Below, one piece after another: positions 10,780 through 22,030 of a stretch of DNA of 64,000 bases; position 1 is the first letter of the stretch, and each line of letters begins with the position of its first letter. Under the pieces are notes generated by a model that had not been told where the DNA came from, did no database searches, and was given only the letters and a program-made list of their open reading frames with translations. The stretch is from NCBI GenBank assembly GCA_964016875.1, contig OZ024724.1:23172200-23236199 (forward strand), read 5' to 3'. The position numbers were made by a program, and so were the translations under genes. The stretch is from Fallopia convolvulus (Eukaryota; Streptophyta; Magnoliopsida; Caryophyllales; Polygonaceae).

Positions 10780-12080
10780 TTTTCGAGAAAAATGAAAACA
10801 CCCCTAACCCTGCTACCCAACCCACATTTGTGGAGGTAGTTAACAAAACCAACAACCAAAGCAACCAAACCAAAGAGGGTCAACCCCCAAACCAGCAACC
10901 GATTGAAAGCAAATTGTCAAAGCTCAAAATCGACCCAAAAGTATTCATTAATAACCTGAAAAAAAGAAGCAAAAGAGGTTATTGGCAAATCCATGGAATC
11001 ATCTCTGTTCGGATTCATGGTCGGACCTCCCATGGAGTTCAACATGATGCGGGCGAAATTGAAACTGTTGGCGAAACATGGTCGGGTCGGACTTCATGAT
11101 AATAAACAGGCAAAACTATTGGTTCGAAATCCAATTCAAGAACCCAAAGGAGCGTAAGAATATATGGGAAGCACGTCTGTACCACATTGTGGGACAACTC
11201 CTTGTTCTCAAGGAATGGCGGTCGGATTTAAACCAGGAAAAAGAACCAAAGAATCGGGCGAAGTCTCCCTACACTGTCACCACTGTACCTAATATGGGAA
11301 GCACTCCCGAACATCCTCTTAGCCAATGGTCTAGGGGACCTTATCAGATTCGAAAGCATTCACCACCGTATATGCGCTACTGTCGACATAAACGGCGTCA
11401 AATTGGAGTCTATCATCAAACCGGACGAGAACAAGGACCTCGTTGAACACAACATCTGATTTTAAAATAATCAATGGGGGTGCGGGTATTGTGGTGCCCG
11501 AGACCATTTGTTCAATCAATGTGAGGTGAAACGGGCTTCCTCTATAGTCTATGAGTCGCCAAAGATTGGTAAGAATGGGAAGGCTGGCGCGAGCTCAAAA
11601 GTGGAGGTCGCTGCGAACACTAGACTTCATATGGATGCAACTCAGTCCATTCCTGTGGCGCCTACTGGAAAGCCATTGACTTTCGGTGGCCCGGAACAAG
11701 TCGAGGTGAACACCAATGGTAAACAAACAAGTCCCGAGACCAAAAAAGGTCCTAAGATGGGTTGGGAACCCAATGGCGGGTGAACTGAGCGCAAAGGAGA
11801 CAATTTCTCCGACGGCGAGTTCGAAGACGCCCATGATAGTCAGTCGGCTGCTAACAGTGATGGTTTTGAGGAATGCGCATCTGCTGGTTCGAAAAATTCC
11901 GTTAAGGTATCACACTCCTTTAAAGACCATATAAATAATATCAACAACCTCGGGGACGACATGGAAACCTCAGAAACAAGCCGGAAGCGGAGAGTCGAAA
12001 ACATGGGCGACATGGTTGCATCCGCCTCGAAGGGTCCCGAGAGAAGAGAGTTTAATGATGTCGCTCCCCACATATATTGA
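10780..12080 (+). pseudogene. LINE ORF1 relic (DUF4283-like domain plus CCHC knuckle)
   Basis: The parts lie in several frames. First is a polar N-terminus (10780-10950). Then comes a DUF4283-like segment with an F-x-VGPP-type start (about 11000), a WFEIQFKNPKER stretch (11118-11150) and LLVLKEW (about 11200-11220). The second half ends near PDENKDLVEH (11422-11450). Next is one perfect CX2CX4HX4C zinc knuckle (11481-11522), then a basic and finally an acidic tail, open to the TGA at 12078. This domain order is that of plant L1-type ORF1 proteins, which bind element RNA. At least three frameshifts and several stops make it nonfunctional. Confidence 0.65.
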
Positions 12081-12452
12081 TGACCCGACCATGGGATAGA
12101 GGGATAAGTTGCACAACCCCCTAAAAAAAGAATCTAAACCTCCAGCATACAAGCCCAAGAACCAGACTTACCTTCGTACCAAATCACTCAGTTGTGTTGT
12201 TGTTTTTGTTCTTTATTTTTGTGTTTCGTCCTCCCTTGGGTTTTTGTCACCCCATCGGCTTGTTTTTCTTTTTTGTTTCTTGATATGATGTGTACGGTAA
12301 GTAGCGTTTATGTGTTGTTTGTGTTGGTTCACTGAGATTAATAATTTTGTGTGTGTTTGTTTGTTTTGCTAGTGTGTGTCCTCGTGTTTGTTCTTTTTTG
12401 TTGATGTTGGTCTTTGCCTTCTATATTGATCCAGTTTCAATGGTTGTTTACC
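12081..12452 (+). other. T-rich inter-ORF spacer of the LINE
   Basis: Strongly T/G-rich on the plus strand with no ORF, lying between the ORF1 stop and the putative ORF2 start. Plant LINEs often have such a spacer. Nothing else is seen. Confidence 0.4.
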
Positions 12453-12641
12453 ATGACAATCTTGGAATTTTTGTATCCATTTAAGAACCACCGAATGTTG
12501 GGGAATACCCATGTTACTCGGACCTGTATAACCCAACAATTAAACCGCCTATCACCTGCATTGGGTTGGTCTGTTGGAACCCGAGCTAAAACAAGCCCAA
12601 AAGGCCCGAATTTGCACTAAAGAACAAACCCTCGAAATGGA
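12453..12641 (+). pseudogene. Start of LINE ORF2 (endonuclease), cut by Ath-1
   Basis: ATG 12453 encodes an MTIL start like the usual plant LINE ORF2 opening, and after about 30 residues a GL-V-x-TRAKTSPK segment resembles the G-L-x-E-T-R region of the endonuclease. The frame is cut by the Ath-1 LTR at 12642. The sequence beyond Ath-1 (49867 onward) should be its continuation, because the target duplication ATGGA flanks the insertion. The match is short and degraded, so confidence is moderate. Confidence 0.4.
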
Positions 12642-15600
12642 TGTCGTGATGGTTTCCCACACATTCGCTAGAATATGAGATCTATTGTAGTAGATTAGGA
12701 TCGAATCTCGGGGATTATGTTTGCTTTAGCTAATTCTAGAATTAATTTCTAAGTCAAAGTATAATGATTGTGGAGTAATTTTAATTAAACAAAGCAAGTA
12801 AAACAAGTAAATAGGGATGCAAAAATATATGAGAAAGAAAACAAGGCTAGGAATCCCCACAACTTTGATCCAAGGAGTTTGAATCTCACTTCTACCTAAA
12901 CTGATTTGTCATGAAGGTTATTGTCTAATGTTATAAATTAACTTTTCTTAAAGTATAACTCAATGTACTTCTATCAAATTAATAACACACTCTCATGGTG
13001 AAGCAAAATCGATAGAAGCCCTTTAAGCACTTAGAAATCTAGATAGTAAACCAAACTTGCCCCACTCTTGTGATGCATCAAACTTTACGCAAATATCTAG
13101 AAGTTCTATGACAATTAACCACATGAAAAACTAATCTAAAGTCAAGTTCTAGTTTTTCCAAATAGAAACAACCACCTCTCGATGTGTTCTCTCTATTTTG
13201 TTTACTTACTTAGACCACCAACTCAAATCATACTAGTTTCCAACTCAATTCAAGCAAAAGGTCTTGAATGTAATCCGCTTCACATTGTTGGGATCAACAC
13301 AACCTTAAGCTAGAACTAGAAAACTTAGCCTAGCATATTGAAATTCATGATCAAAACAATAAATTTAAACATAGATGAGGAAGAAAAAGCAACATTAAAA
13401 GAGAAACTTACTAGGAATTCAATTGAAAGAAACAAAGTAGATCCAAGAGTGCAAATTCTCCAAATTGTAATCAACTAGAACAAAATGTAACACCCCTATT
13501 TTACAACATTGAGTATTACCGCCAGTAACCTCAGACTTTACCGTCTAAAGTCACCCAAGGCTTTTAGAATGATATAGAACAATATTAGTGCGGAAATAAA
13601 CATAATTTATAACATAGAAAAAGGTGCTCTTGAAGGAGACTTTGTTTGTACAAAACATCTTACAGTGCTTTTAAACATAAAGTTGTTCGGAATTGAAACG
13701 TAAAACCAACTTGTCATTGAAACATAACGAAACTAAAACAAAATGATATGAGAAGAACATCTTGAAAATCCTCGTTCTTCCTTCGTCTTCACTTCACGCC
13801 TTGTTGGGATTCCTAGCTTCTAACATAATTCGCGAGGGGCGAGAGAATTCCAGGCATACATGCGGAAAAGAAGAATTAGTCTAAGAGACTAAGCAAGCGG
13901 GAATGGAACTTCCCGAGGGTATTTTGGCAATTCAAATATTATCGAAGGAGGTATTCGGGTTGTGTTTAAGATAAGGCGTGTGAGGTTTAAAGGTATGAAA
14001 GAGAGCGTATCTCAAGTGGAGATAGCTCGATAATCGAGAGAAGAGCTACTAGATTGTAGGCTTCTTTTAGAATCGAAGATATGTTGGGAACGTTATTAAT
14101 TCATATAAGTTGAAAACCTCTCGTGCCCTAAGCGGACCGAGAGCCGGATCGATCATTTGAGATCGGTCCGGTTTTGATGTCTTTTAAATGTGCATTGGGC
14201 ACTTATCTTATATCGTGATGAAAAGTCATTTATTATCTTTAATGATTGTTAAAAAGGGGGTAGGGGCTCGTATGGCCCGGTCCACCAAGAGAAACCCAAT
14301 TTCTTGGCACTTAGCTAGAGTGCGTTCATCCCTCCTTGCAATCGGAGCGGACTGGATCAAGATCCTAAAAGTCGTACTTCAAACACGTAGGCATTATGAC
14401 TTAGTAAGATTATAGAGGCGTCGGCTATTCCACGCCCCTCACTAGTTCGTTCGACATCGATCTCTAAACGAGACTGTAAACAATCAAGGCCACAACCACA
14501 CTAGCATAAATAATCCTATCAAATAATATAGAGCGTACTACGCTAATAGTGGGGTCATTATATCTAACAATCGATATTTCCTATGTTCATTTATTATTTA
14601 GCACACAAGTTATTCCCAACATCGAGAATTTCATGGAAACGACATATAAAAGATCACAAGGGGAATTTCCACTTGCCTTGTTCTCACGAGTAGGATTTCG
14701 AAAAGACGGAAGGTGTGGTTCGCGACTTCGAACGAGAATCCCGACCTATCGACACGGAATTTACGGGTGATCTTTAATTACAAATCTCTTTTAAAGCTTG
14801 GATTTCTCATATATATTTCATATAGGAGAATGAAATTCTAAATTATTATAATAATAATTTAGGTGGCTAATTAAAATAATAATATTCCTTTATTATTTTT
14901 TACTTTTATAATATCCTTTTATTTTTTAAAAATCCTTGTTGAATTTATTAAAATAATTTCTTTTAATTTCACTTGCTAACTTCTTAATCTAATTAAGCAA
15001 GTATAATTTCATAAAAATATATGATAACTTACTTTACCTAAAGGTATTTTTAAATATACATACTCTCCTTAAAATTATAAAGAATCTATTTTAACCTTTT
15101 TTTTTTACAAAACTTTACTTAACTTTATTATTACATTTATTTTCAAAGAAAATACGTTAAGGTACTTAAAGCATTATTTGCCCACCAATAGTATTTTTAT
15201 TAATAATATTCCTTCAATAAAACCTTATTTAATTACATAAACCATATTAAATAAAGTTAGAATAATTATAGACTATTCTATTAGTAATTTCCATAAATAG
15301 ACTTTCTACTTACTTTATAGGGCAACTTTCTAAAACTCACATAATATTAATTTAATCTAATTTATTTATTTCCAAATTTCTTTCCATATCTTATAGTTAC
15401 ATATTACATGATCATGGCTTATAAATATCTTACTTTATAATTATAGTGTACTATTATGATATCTTAGGTCATAAAATAATATCTTTTCTATATCTTGCAA
15501 TATCTTTTCACGCAAGACTTCTTCATAACTAAACAACATAATAATATTTTATATATCTATTTAAAGTCACGAATATTATATTTATAATGGTACTTATGTC

Positions 15601-16469
15601 TCGTAGGAAATCTCTACAACTAGAGATATATTAACTTAATATTTTATTATCCATAATATTTTTAATATATCTATCATCATTATTAAATTCATATATATTA
15701 AATTCTTTACACTTAGAGTTATGCAACATTATAACTTGTAAATGATTATTTCTTTAAAAAGTAATATTTACTTATAAAAGTCATAATTTTTATAATAGAA
15801 CTTTTATAAAAAAACTTTTTTTTTTACAAGAGTTCTTTAATATTATCCATATAAACAAGTCTTGCACAATATGCTATAATATCATATAATAAGATCTTCA
15901 ATACTTTATTTTATTTATTTAACTTCTCCTTTCAATTAAACAAGATCTTCACATAAAATTTTCATTAAGTGATAACTTTATTAATATAACTATCATTAAT
16001 ATAATTATAATCATATAACTTGTTATTCTCTACACTTAGGGATAAGTAACATAATGTTTTGTATAAATAATATTATCCCTTTATAAAAGTAATATGCAAT
16101 ATAAAAGTATAATCCATATGCTACTACTTTCATAACAATACTTTTATAAGAACTTCTTAAAACTTATTTAAAATAATCATGTCTTGCAATATTAAAATAT
16201 GATATAAATTAAGTATTCTAGTAGGATCAAATTTACCAAAGTAATTATAATTTTTTTTTGTAATTGATTTATTGCTTCTCTACAACTAACAAGATTTTCA
16301 AATAATATCTTTATTAAATTTAATACTTGCATTCAATCTTATTTGATTTTCCTCTTATTTCTACTAACATAATTTTAGTAAACTTATATGAACTAATTTA
16401 ATAAAATAACATAAATTAAAAGGGTTAGTAATATACTGGTTTTTTTGCTTCATGTATTACAAAATACAG

Positions 16470-16850
16470 GGAAAAGGGAGCAAGGGAGGGTCGGCGGTGA
16501 AGGGCGCCGGCACCAGGAGGCAGGGACGGCGGGGCTCGGCGGTGCTCCGGCGAGGGCGTCGGGCGGCGCGCGGTGGCAGGGGGCATCGCCGCGGTCTCCA
16601 AAGGGAAAAAGAGGAGGTTTTTGGTGGTGCTTTGGGTGGAGAATCAAAGCTTGAATGTGCTGATTTTTGGATCAATAGAGAGTAAATTGCAAGAAGGAGA
16701 AGAAGGAGTTGAAGATGTGAGTGTTAAAGGGTTGCTTGAAGCGCTTTTTATAGGCAAAGCTATGGAGCTTGACAATCCATGTCAATGGTGGAAGACCAAT
16801 GGAGGAGGAGGGGATGCTTTACCATTGGGCAAAAGTGTGTTTCTTCAAGT
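16470..16850. other. GC-rich island and flank inside the solo LTR
   Basis: A compact GC-rich block (GGCGG/CCGGC-rich, 16470-16610) in otherwise AT-rich LTR DNA, followed by ordinary-composition sequence. The two Tg-2 LTRs have a counterpart on the other strand (21120-21240 and 45255-45370), so it belongs to the family. It opens frames on both strands, but they are not conserved between copies and I do not call a gene. Confidence 0.5.
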
Positions 16851-17040
16851 ATGATGCAAGGGTGATGCAACTAAGGTGTCTTGCAAGGCAAAGGAGTAGA
16901 GAGGGAGACTCCATGGACATGCATTGGAGGGCAATCAAATCAACGTAAATCAAATCAGACATAAGTCTAATGTCTATTTTGGAGAAGAAGAAGAAATAGT
17001 TGATATAAAATAAAGAGGGTGGGGTGATTGAGTAAGAAAG

Positions 17041-17129
17041 TGCAAATGGTCTAGCGGATTTGAGGGAGGGGCGTGTGGAGTGTGTTGCAAGAGGTCTCGG
17101 GTTCAAGTCCCGGCTCTTGCATTCTTTTT
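17041..17129 (+). ncRNA. tRNA-like Pol III unit in LTR, antisense to the LTR
   Basis: A perfect A-box match TGGTCTAGCGG (17047-17057) is followed 43 bp later by the B box GGTTCAAGTCC (17100-17110) and a TTTTT terminator (17125-17129). The B box sits in the loop of a T-arm-like hairpin, CGGG/CCCG, extended by GCAAGAG/CTCTTGC. TGCAA at 17041 can pair with TTGCA near the 3' end like an acceptor stem. The same unit is at matching places, on the antisense strand, in both Tg-2 LTRs. No full cloverleaf is evident, so it is not a functional tRNA gene. Confidence 0.5.
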
Positions 17130-17943
17130 ACTAGACTTTAATGTAATTTTAATGCCTTGTTGTCCCTTAATTTAATTAATCAAAACGAGCTTCATAATGC
17201 ATTATTTTTATTTTAATGCTTTTGATTTAAACATAACCTTTAAGATGCATTCTTGAATTTTATTTAATTTAATTTACTTAATAATCTCTTTTTTAAAGAG
17301 AGAATAAGGGCTATATAATATATTAGAAATTCTCTTTTATTTGGAGACAAACTTAATAATATAAATATTATATTATATTTGGTTTTAAAACCTTGGAATA
17401 TCGCGGATATTACACAAAAACCCTAGAAATTGTCTCTTCTCGCTCCACTTGAAATTAGAATTAGAATAATGCATAATAATGTTCTAACTTGTCTTCCAAG
17501 GATATAAAATAAGATATAAACTAATAATAATAAAGCCCATCCAAAAACAAAACAAACTTGGGCCTAAAACCAAGAAAGTCGGATACTGAAAATTGGAGCC
17601 GACCGTTGTCACGACCGTGATGACCAAATTTTGCCTATGTTGTCCATCATCACGACCGTGGCAATATTCATCACGACCGTGATAGTCCTTCAGTGCCTTA
17701 TTTCTTCACTTTTACTTGGCCAAATCTTGTCTCCTTCTTGTCACAAACTTGATACTCCTTGTTACACTCACGATGATCATTAGAAACCCTCCAGTAGACC
17801 CATCTGGACTCTCCATGACCTCTTTAGCTTCTTAATATATCCATTAAGATTCCAAAAACACCACCTAAAGACCTGAAAACACAAGAAAAGGTGTGTAGAC
17901 TTCCATACTACGAATAATACAAAGATCAACACAAAAACACCAA

Positions 17944-18724
17944 GGGTCCGTTTGGATGTACAAAGAGAAACGTAAATGTAAACGCATTGAAAAGGGGGGG
18001 GGGGGGAGGAAACAAATACCGTTACATTACAAATTCGTTTGGTTTAAGAAAAGAGATAGATTGAAAGAGTTCCCCTCCCAAATTTCAAATGTAGAAATTA
18101 GGGTTTTAAAATTAAATTAACAAATTTCCTCCCAATTTTCAGATCCACAAATTATGGCTTTCAAATTTTAACAAATTTCTTCCACAATTTCAAATCTAGA
18201 AATTAGATTTTCTATTTCACAAAATTTCTCCCCATATCAGATATAGGAATAAGGTTTTACACTTTTGGTGGCGGTGAGGGTTTCATGCTCCGGTGACGGC
18301 GTCGAGGATGAGGAAGGCCGGTGTTGCGCGATGTGGATGATGTAATCTAGAATTGCAAAGAGAGAGGATAGGAAGTTGACGGAGGGGCCGTTAGGTCGGC
18401 GAAGACTGGCGGTGGTGGCTAGATAATGACAGAAGAGAGAGAACAAGAAAGGAAATGGTGAGGATGATGGTGTTTGGTGCTCGTGAGGACCACATGAGAT
18501 GGGAAGGATGTGAGGACCACGGGAGATGGGGAAGGAGATTAACGGGACACGAGAGAAACAAAGTGTAATCTCATGAATTTTTAAAGGAAACAGGTGGAGG
18601 AATGTTACGCCTATTGACCTGAATGAAAAAATTGAAAAAATCAGCCCCAAATATCCATCAAGGGAAATGAGTATTTCATTCTGTTTCTTTTCCCCCATAT
18701 TTTCACAAACAAACAAACAACCTC
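17944..18724. mobile_element. PIF/Harbinger-like MITE, about 780 bp
   Basis: The segment is absent from the right Ath-1 LTR, so its borders are seen by comparison. It starts GGGTCCGTTTGGATG and ends in an AACAAACAAACAACCTC run that is a weak inverted match. It is flanked by CAA and TAA, compatible with a decayed 3-bp TAA target duplication. No transposase is present. A run of about 11 G lies near 17998. The termini resemble Harbinger-type MITEs; a hAT MITE is possible. Confidence 0.5.
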
Positions 18725-18797
18725 TAAAACTAAACCTAGAAAGAGGAAAAACTACACCTAAATGCATATGCAAACTACTCAAAATATGATGACATCA

Positions 18798-20094
18798 AAA
18801 TACATCATACTTAGACTTTGCTTGTCCCAAAGCAAAACTCAAATCTCGAACACAAGTTCAAGAAAGAAATAATTGCCTCAACTTGTTCAAACTCTCATGG
18901 TTCATGCTAATTGAAAGAGCAAAGACAAATGCCATCATTGCATATCATTGTCATCAAACAAGAAAGCCCTTCTCAATCCCTAAACCTCACAAGGATAATG
19001 TGGTTCACTCACTCTCAATGCGCTTAGGGCTAATCAATTAACGCTCAAATCTTAACATTGAAAACCATCTACCATATGCTTGCATCAAAGTCCTAAATCT
19101 CCACCACTTGGGACAATGCACATGACATAAATCAAGAGGGATTTTATTAGGTTGTAATGGGGCCAAGGTAAGGGAAAAAGATAGGGATTTTTTTGGTCTT
19201 GTGGTGCTAAATCCAGTAAAGAGGAAACTAACCAAATTAAACAACACACCAAGCTTAAGATTTTTTCCATTCTTCTTGCTCTTTTTTTAACTACCTTCTC
19301 ACTACCAAACTTCAACTCCAATAAAAACTTTATTTATTCAAACAGTTTTTTTCTTCTTTTTTTCAATTGCTTTTCTCATTTTTTTTCTTTTTAGTAACCA
19401 TTTTCTTAACTTCCAACAATAACTACCAAAACCATACAACTTCTTCAAGCTTGGCTCACACATAGCAAACTTAAACAAACATCCTAGTTCCCGGATGGGT
19501 AAAAAAGCTAATACTTAGGCTCGGGATGCTTTGTGGAGCTTTAAGAATAAGGTCATAAAAAGGCTAGAACACGGCTTGAAACACGGGAAATTATATGCAA
19601 AGGTAGTCAATGGATTACGGACAAGTCAAATATATGGCCTCAAAAAATGTTATAACGCAAGTTCTAGATATTAAGTAATCAAAGTAAGAATCACACACAG
19701 AGAATGCAAGAGGGCACATTTGTAGTTCATTAGGCCAAAAAATCTCACAAGGCTTTTGCTTATGGACCTATTAAAGCTAAAATCTCATCAAAGACTCCAT
19801 GCTAGGCAATTTATCAAAGAAAAACCAATGCATTTAAGAGAAATTTGAAAACTTAGCATCATAGGCAATCATTCAATCATTATGGTATCATTCTTATAAG
19901 CAAGGATATTCATTAAGTCATCATAAGACTTTTTTTTTCCGTTATTTTATGACTCAAACTAAAATAAAAAAAACAAGGAAAATAAACATGCAATGCAAGA
20001 CTAACTAAAGTGATATGCCCCACCCCATACTTAAACCCTATATTGTCCCCAATATAGAAAATAAACAAGAGGGAGAACAAATACTCACAAATTA
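18798..20094 (-). other. Ath-1 3' noncoding region
   Basis: On the minus strand this ends at the 3' LTR. It holds the conserved Athila block near 19490-19560 (CCGGATGGG...TTTGTGGAGCTTTAAG) that is also seen in Ath-0, Ath-4 and Ath-5, and a CTAAGTATGATG polypurine-like stretch next to the LTR (18798-18815). No ORF of note. Confidence 0.6.
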
Positions 20095-20234
20095 AAAGGC
20101 TCGAGTTGCCTCCCGAGAAGCGCTTCTTTAAGGTCATTAACTTGACCCTTCACAAATGTTAAGTCTTCGGATCGGGAGGGTCGGTGATACCCAACTCAAT
20201 TGAATCAGGTTCATTGTAAGGCTAGTGTCGAAAT
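20095..20234 (-). other. Conserved post-integrase segment of Ath-1
   Basis: On the minus strand it contains AAGAAGCGCTTCTCGGGAGG (20112-20131), nearly the same as the sequence just after the integrase stop in Ath-4 (30552-30585). Translated, it reads NDLKEALLGRQ. It marks the former end of the Ath-1 pol gene; everything upstream of it is lost and replaced by Tg-2 at 20235. Confidence 0.55.
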
Positions 20235-22030
20235 TGTAATACCCGCTAAATTCTAAATATAATAAAACGGGTATTTATTCCAATAATTTCTTTTTCTCTA
20301 AAATAGAAATTTAATAATCTTTATAATTTTATATTATATTATAAATGGTTATAAAAGTTTACCACAATGACAATTAATAATTTAATTAAATATATTAAGC
20401 AAGTCGGGTAATTATTTAAATATTTTTTTTCTCTTAAAAAGAGAGTTTGATTATTTTTATAATTTTCTTCTTAAATTATAAAAATATTATAAAGGTTTAT
20501 CAAAGTGACAAATAAATTTTCAAATAAATATAAATCATATTATTTTCGAATTTATAATTAATGTAATTAATACAATGCTAACAAAAAATAAAAGAATGGC
20601 AAATAAAAAGGATCAAGAGTCGGGACTCGAAACCAAGACCTCTTGAACCCTTCCAATGCTCACACACACTCAAACCCGCTGGGCTATGGTAACTTATCTA
20701 CCCATTATGGAATGCTTTTAATTTTAAACACTCCATTCTTCTTCTCCCCCAAATTGAACATTAGACATTGACGTCTAATTGAACGTACCACAAATGCATG
20801 TCTTCCATTGCCATCAATTGCCATAGATTGCTTGTTCTCCTCATCAAACCACATCACTTGGTGTCATCCTTCAACTAGCACAACCCCCACCAATCCCCTT
20901 CAAGCTCCTTCTCTTTCTATTGTCAATTTCAACCATGGATGATCAAGAGAAGCTTCAAATTTCCCTATTTAAAGGGCTGATTTTCCTTTGTAAAACTCAC
21001 ACCTCTCTTCCCTTCCCTTTTTCTAATAGCCCTCTTTTCAATAAAAAATCAGCCTAAGAAGCCATTGTCTATTTGTTGAATTTTTTTTAAAAACTCCATT
21101 AAAAACCGTAGTTCTTCACCCGGGCCACCACCGGACCACCTTGGGCCACCCCACCTGAGCCTCGCGCCACCACTGGAGGGTCTCCGGACCACCAGGCTGA
21201 CCCCGGAGCCCAACCCTGCTGGTTGTCGCCCTTTGCCCCCTTTGGTCTTCTCCTTTGTCTCAATAGACGCATAAACCTGTAGAAGAATGTTTTATTTTTT
21301 TATTAATTTATTTTAAGCGTTTTAATCTTATTAGTAGAGATTTTTATTATAGCATATTTTAAATACCCATATAAGATTTAAGTGGTTAGAAAAATCAGAC
21401 TTTATTGGATTCTTTCCTTTTACATAAATTGATTAAAAATAACATGCATGCATAAGATTCAAGCGAAAATAAATTTATAAATTATAAAATAATTCCAAAT
21501 AAATTGAAAGGATTATAATTTTGTTTTTGAGCATGTAAATACTGATTTTAAAAATATATTAACTTGGTTGTATTATATTTTAATGAGTTAAAGAAAATAG
21601 AACTAAATAAAGGGATTTATTAATTTAAGATTTTATTAATAGAAAATACTTGCATGTGTCTCAAAATCATATTATAATCTTGGAAATAATATGGATAAGA
21701 TATTCTTATCATAATATAATTTTATATGATTAATTTGAAGACTAAAAATGTATACTAAATAATTTTGTATGTGTTTTTATAAGGAAATACATTATAATAG
21801 ACATGGGAGAATTTTTAAATAAAATCATGGAATTAAATTATGAGATTTATATACATGAAAAGTATAATATAAATAATATGATTATCTTATTTGGAGCTTA
21901 ATTTAATGAATAAAAGAACTAGAGCAAGTTGTTTGAAATATTATCTTAATACTTTTTATAATGTAAAAAGGGTTGCATGTCATTTAAAGAGCATATTATA
22001 AACATAAATATATTTTGATAAGATATTTAT
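20235..22030 (+). repeat. Tg-2 5' LTR, part 1 (before Tek-3)
   Basis: It matches 44379-45510 of the 3' LTR. It contains the antisense tRNA-like unit (20605-20690), a GC-rich island near 21120-21240, and long AT-rich stretches. It ends at the target site TTTAT (22026-22030) of Tek-3 and resumes at 37927. Confidence 0.85.
20605..20690 (-). ncRNA. tRNA-like Pol III unit, Tg-2 5' LTR
   Basis: On the minus strand it has the A-box consensus TAGCCCAGCGG (20676-20686), the B-box-like GGTTTCGAGTCCC (20622-20634) and TTTTT (20605-20609). It is antisense to the LTR and is the counterpart of the 17041-17129 unit. Spacing between the boxes is about 41 bp, within the usual range. Confidence 0.5.

Larger units (their letters stand above)
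13486..17414 (-). mobile_element. Solo LTR of the Tg-2 family, about 3.9 kb (TSD CAAAA)
   Basis: On the plus strand it starts TGTAACACCCC and ends GATATTACA, the reverse complement of the Tg-2 LTR termini (TGTAATA..GTGTTACA). CAAAA flanks it at 13481-13485 and 17415-17419, and the uninterrupted Ath-1 LTR has a single CAAAA at this site. No internal sequence is present, so it arose by LTR-LTR recombination. The middle (14770-16430) is very AT-rich with nothing recognisable; a GC-rich island lies at 16470-16610. A tRNA-like unit is at 17041-17129. Confidence 0.88.
12642..18797 (-). repeat. Ath-1 3' LTR (left copy), interrupted twice
   Basis: Segments 12642-13485, 17415-17943 and 18725-18797 align in order with the uninterrupted right copy at 48354-49861. 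The interruptions are the solo LTR (13486-17414) and the MITE (17944-18724). Without them the LTR is about 1.45 kb. A palindromic word cluster with CACGACCGTGA cores is at about 17605-17690. Confidence 0.88.

Noticed and set aside
16445..16854. Several overlapping frames on both strands in the GC-rich LTR block
   Set aside because: Open because of GC-rich composition; not conserved between the three LTR copies.
17041..17129. A functional tRNA gene
   Set aside because: A and B boxes and a T-arm are present, but no complete cloverleaf or anticodon arm can be drawn with confidence, and the copies lie in LTRs.
18237..18782. 181-residue open frame on the minus strand
   Set aside because: It lies mostly inside the Harbinger-like MITE and runs into LTR DNA, with no family features.
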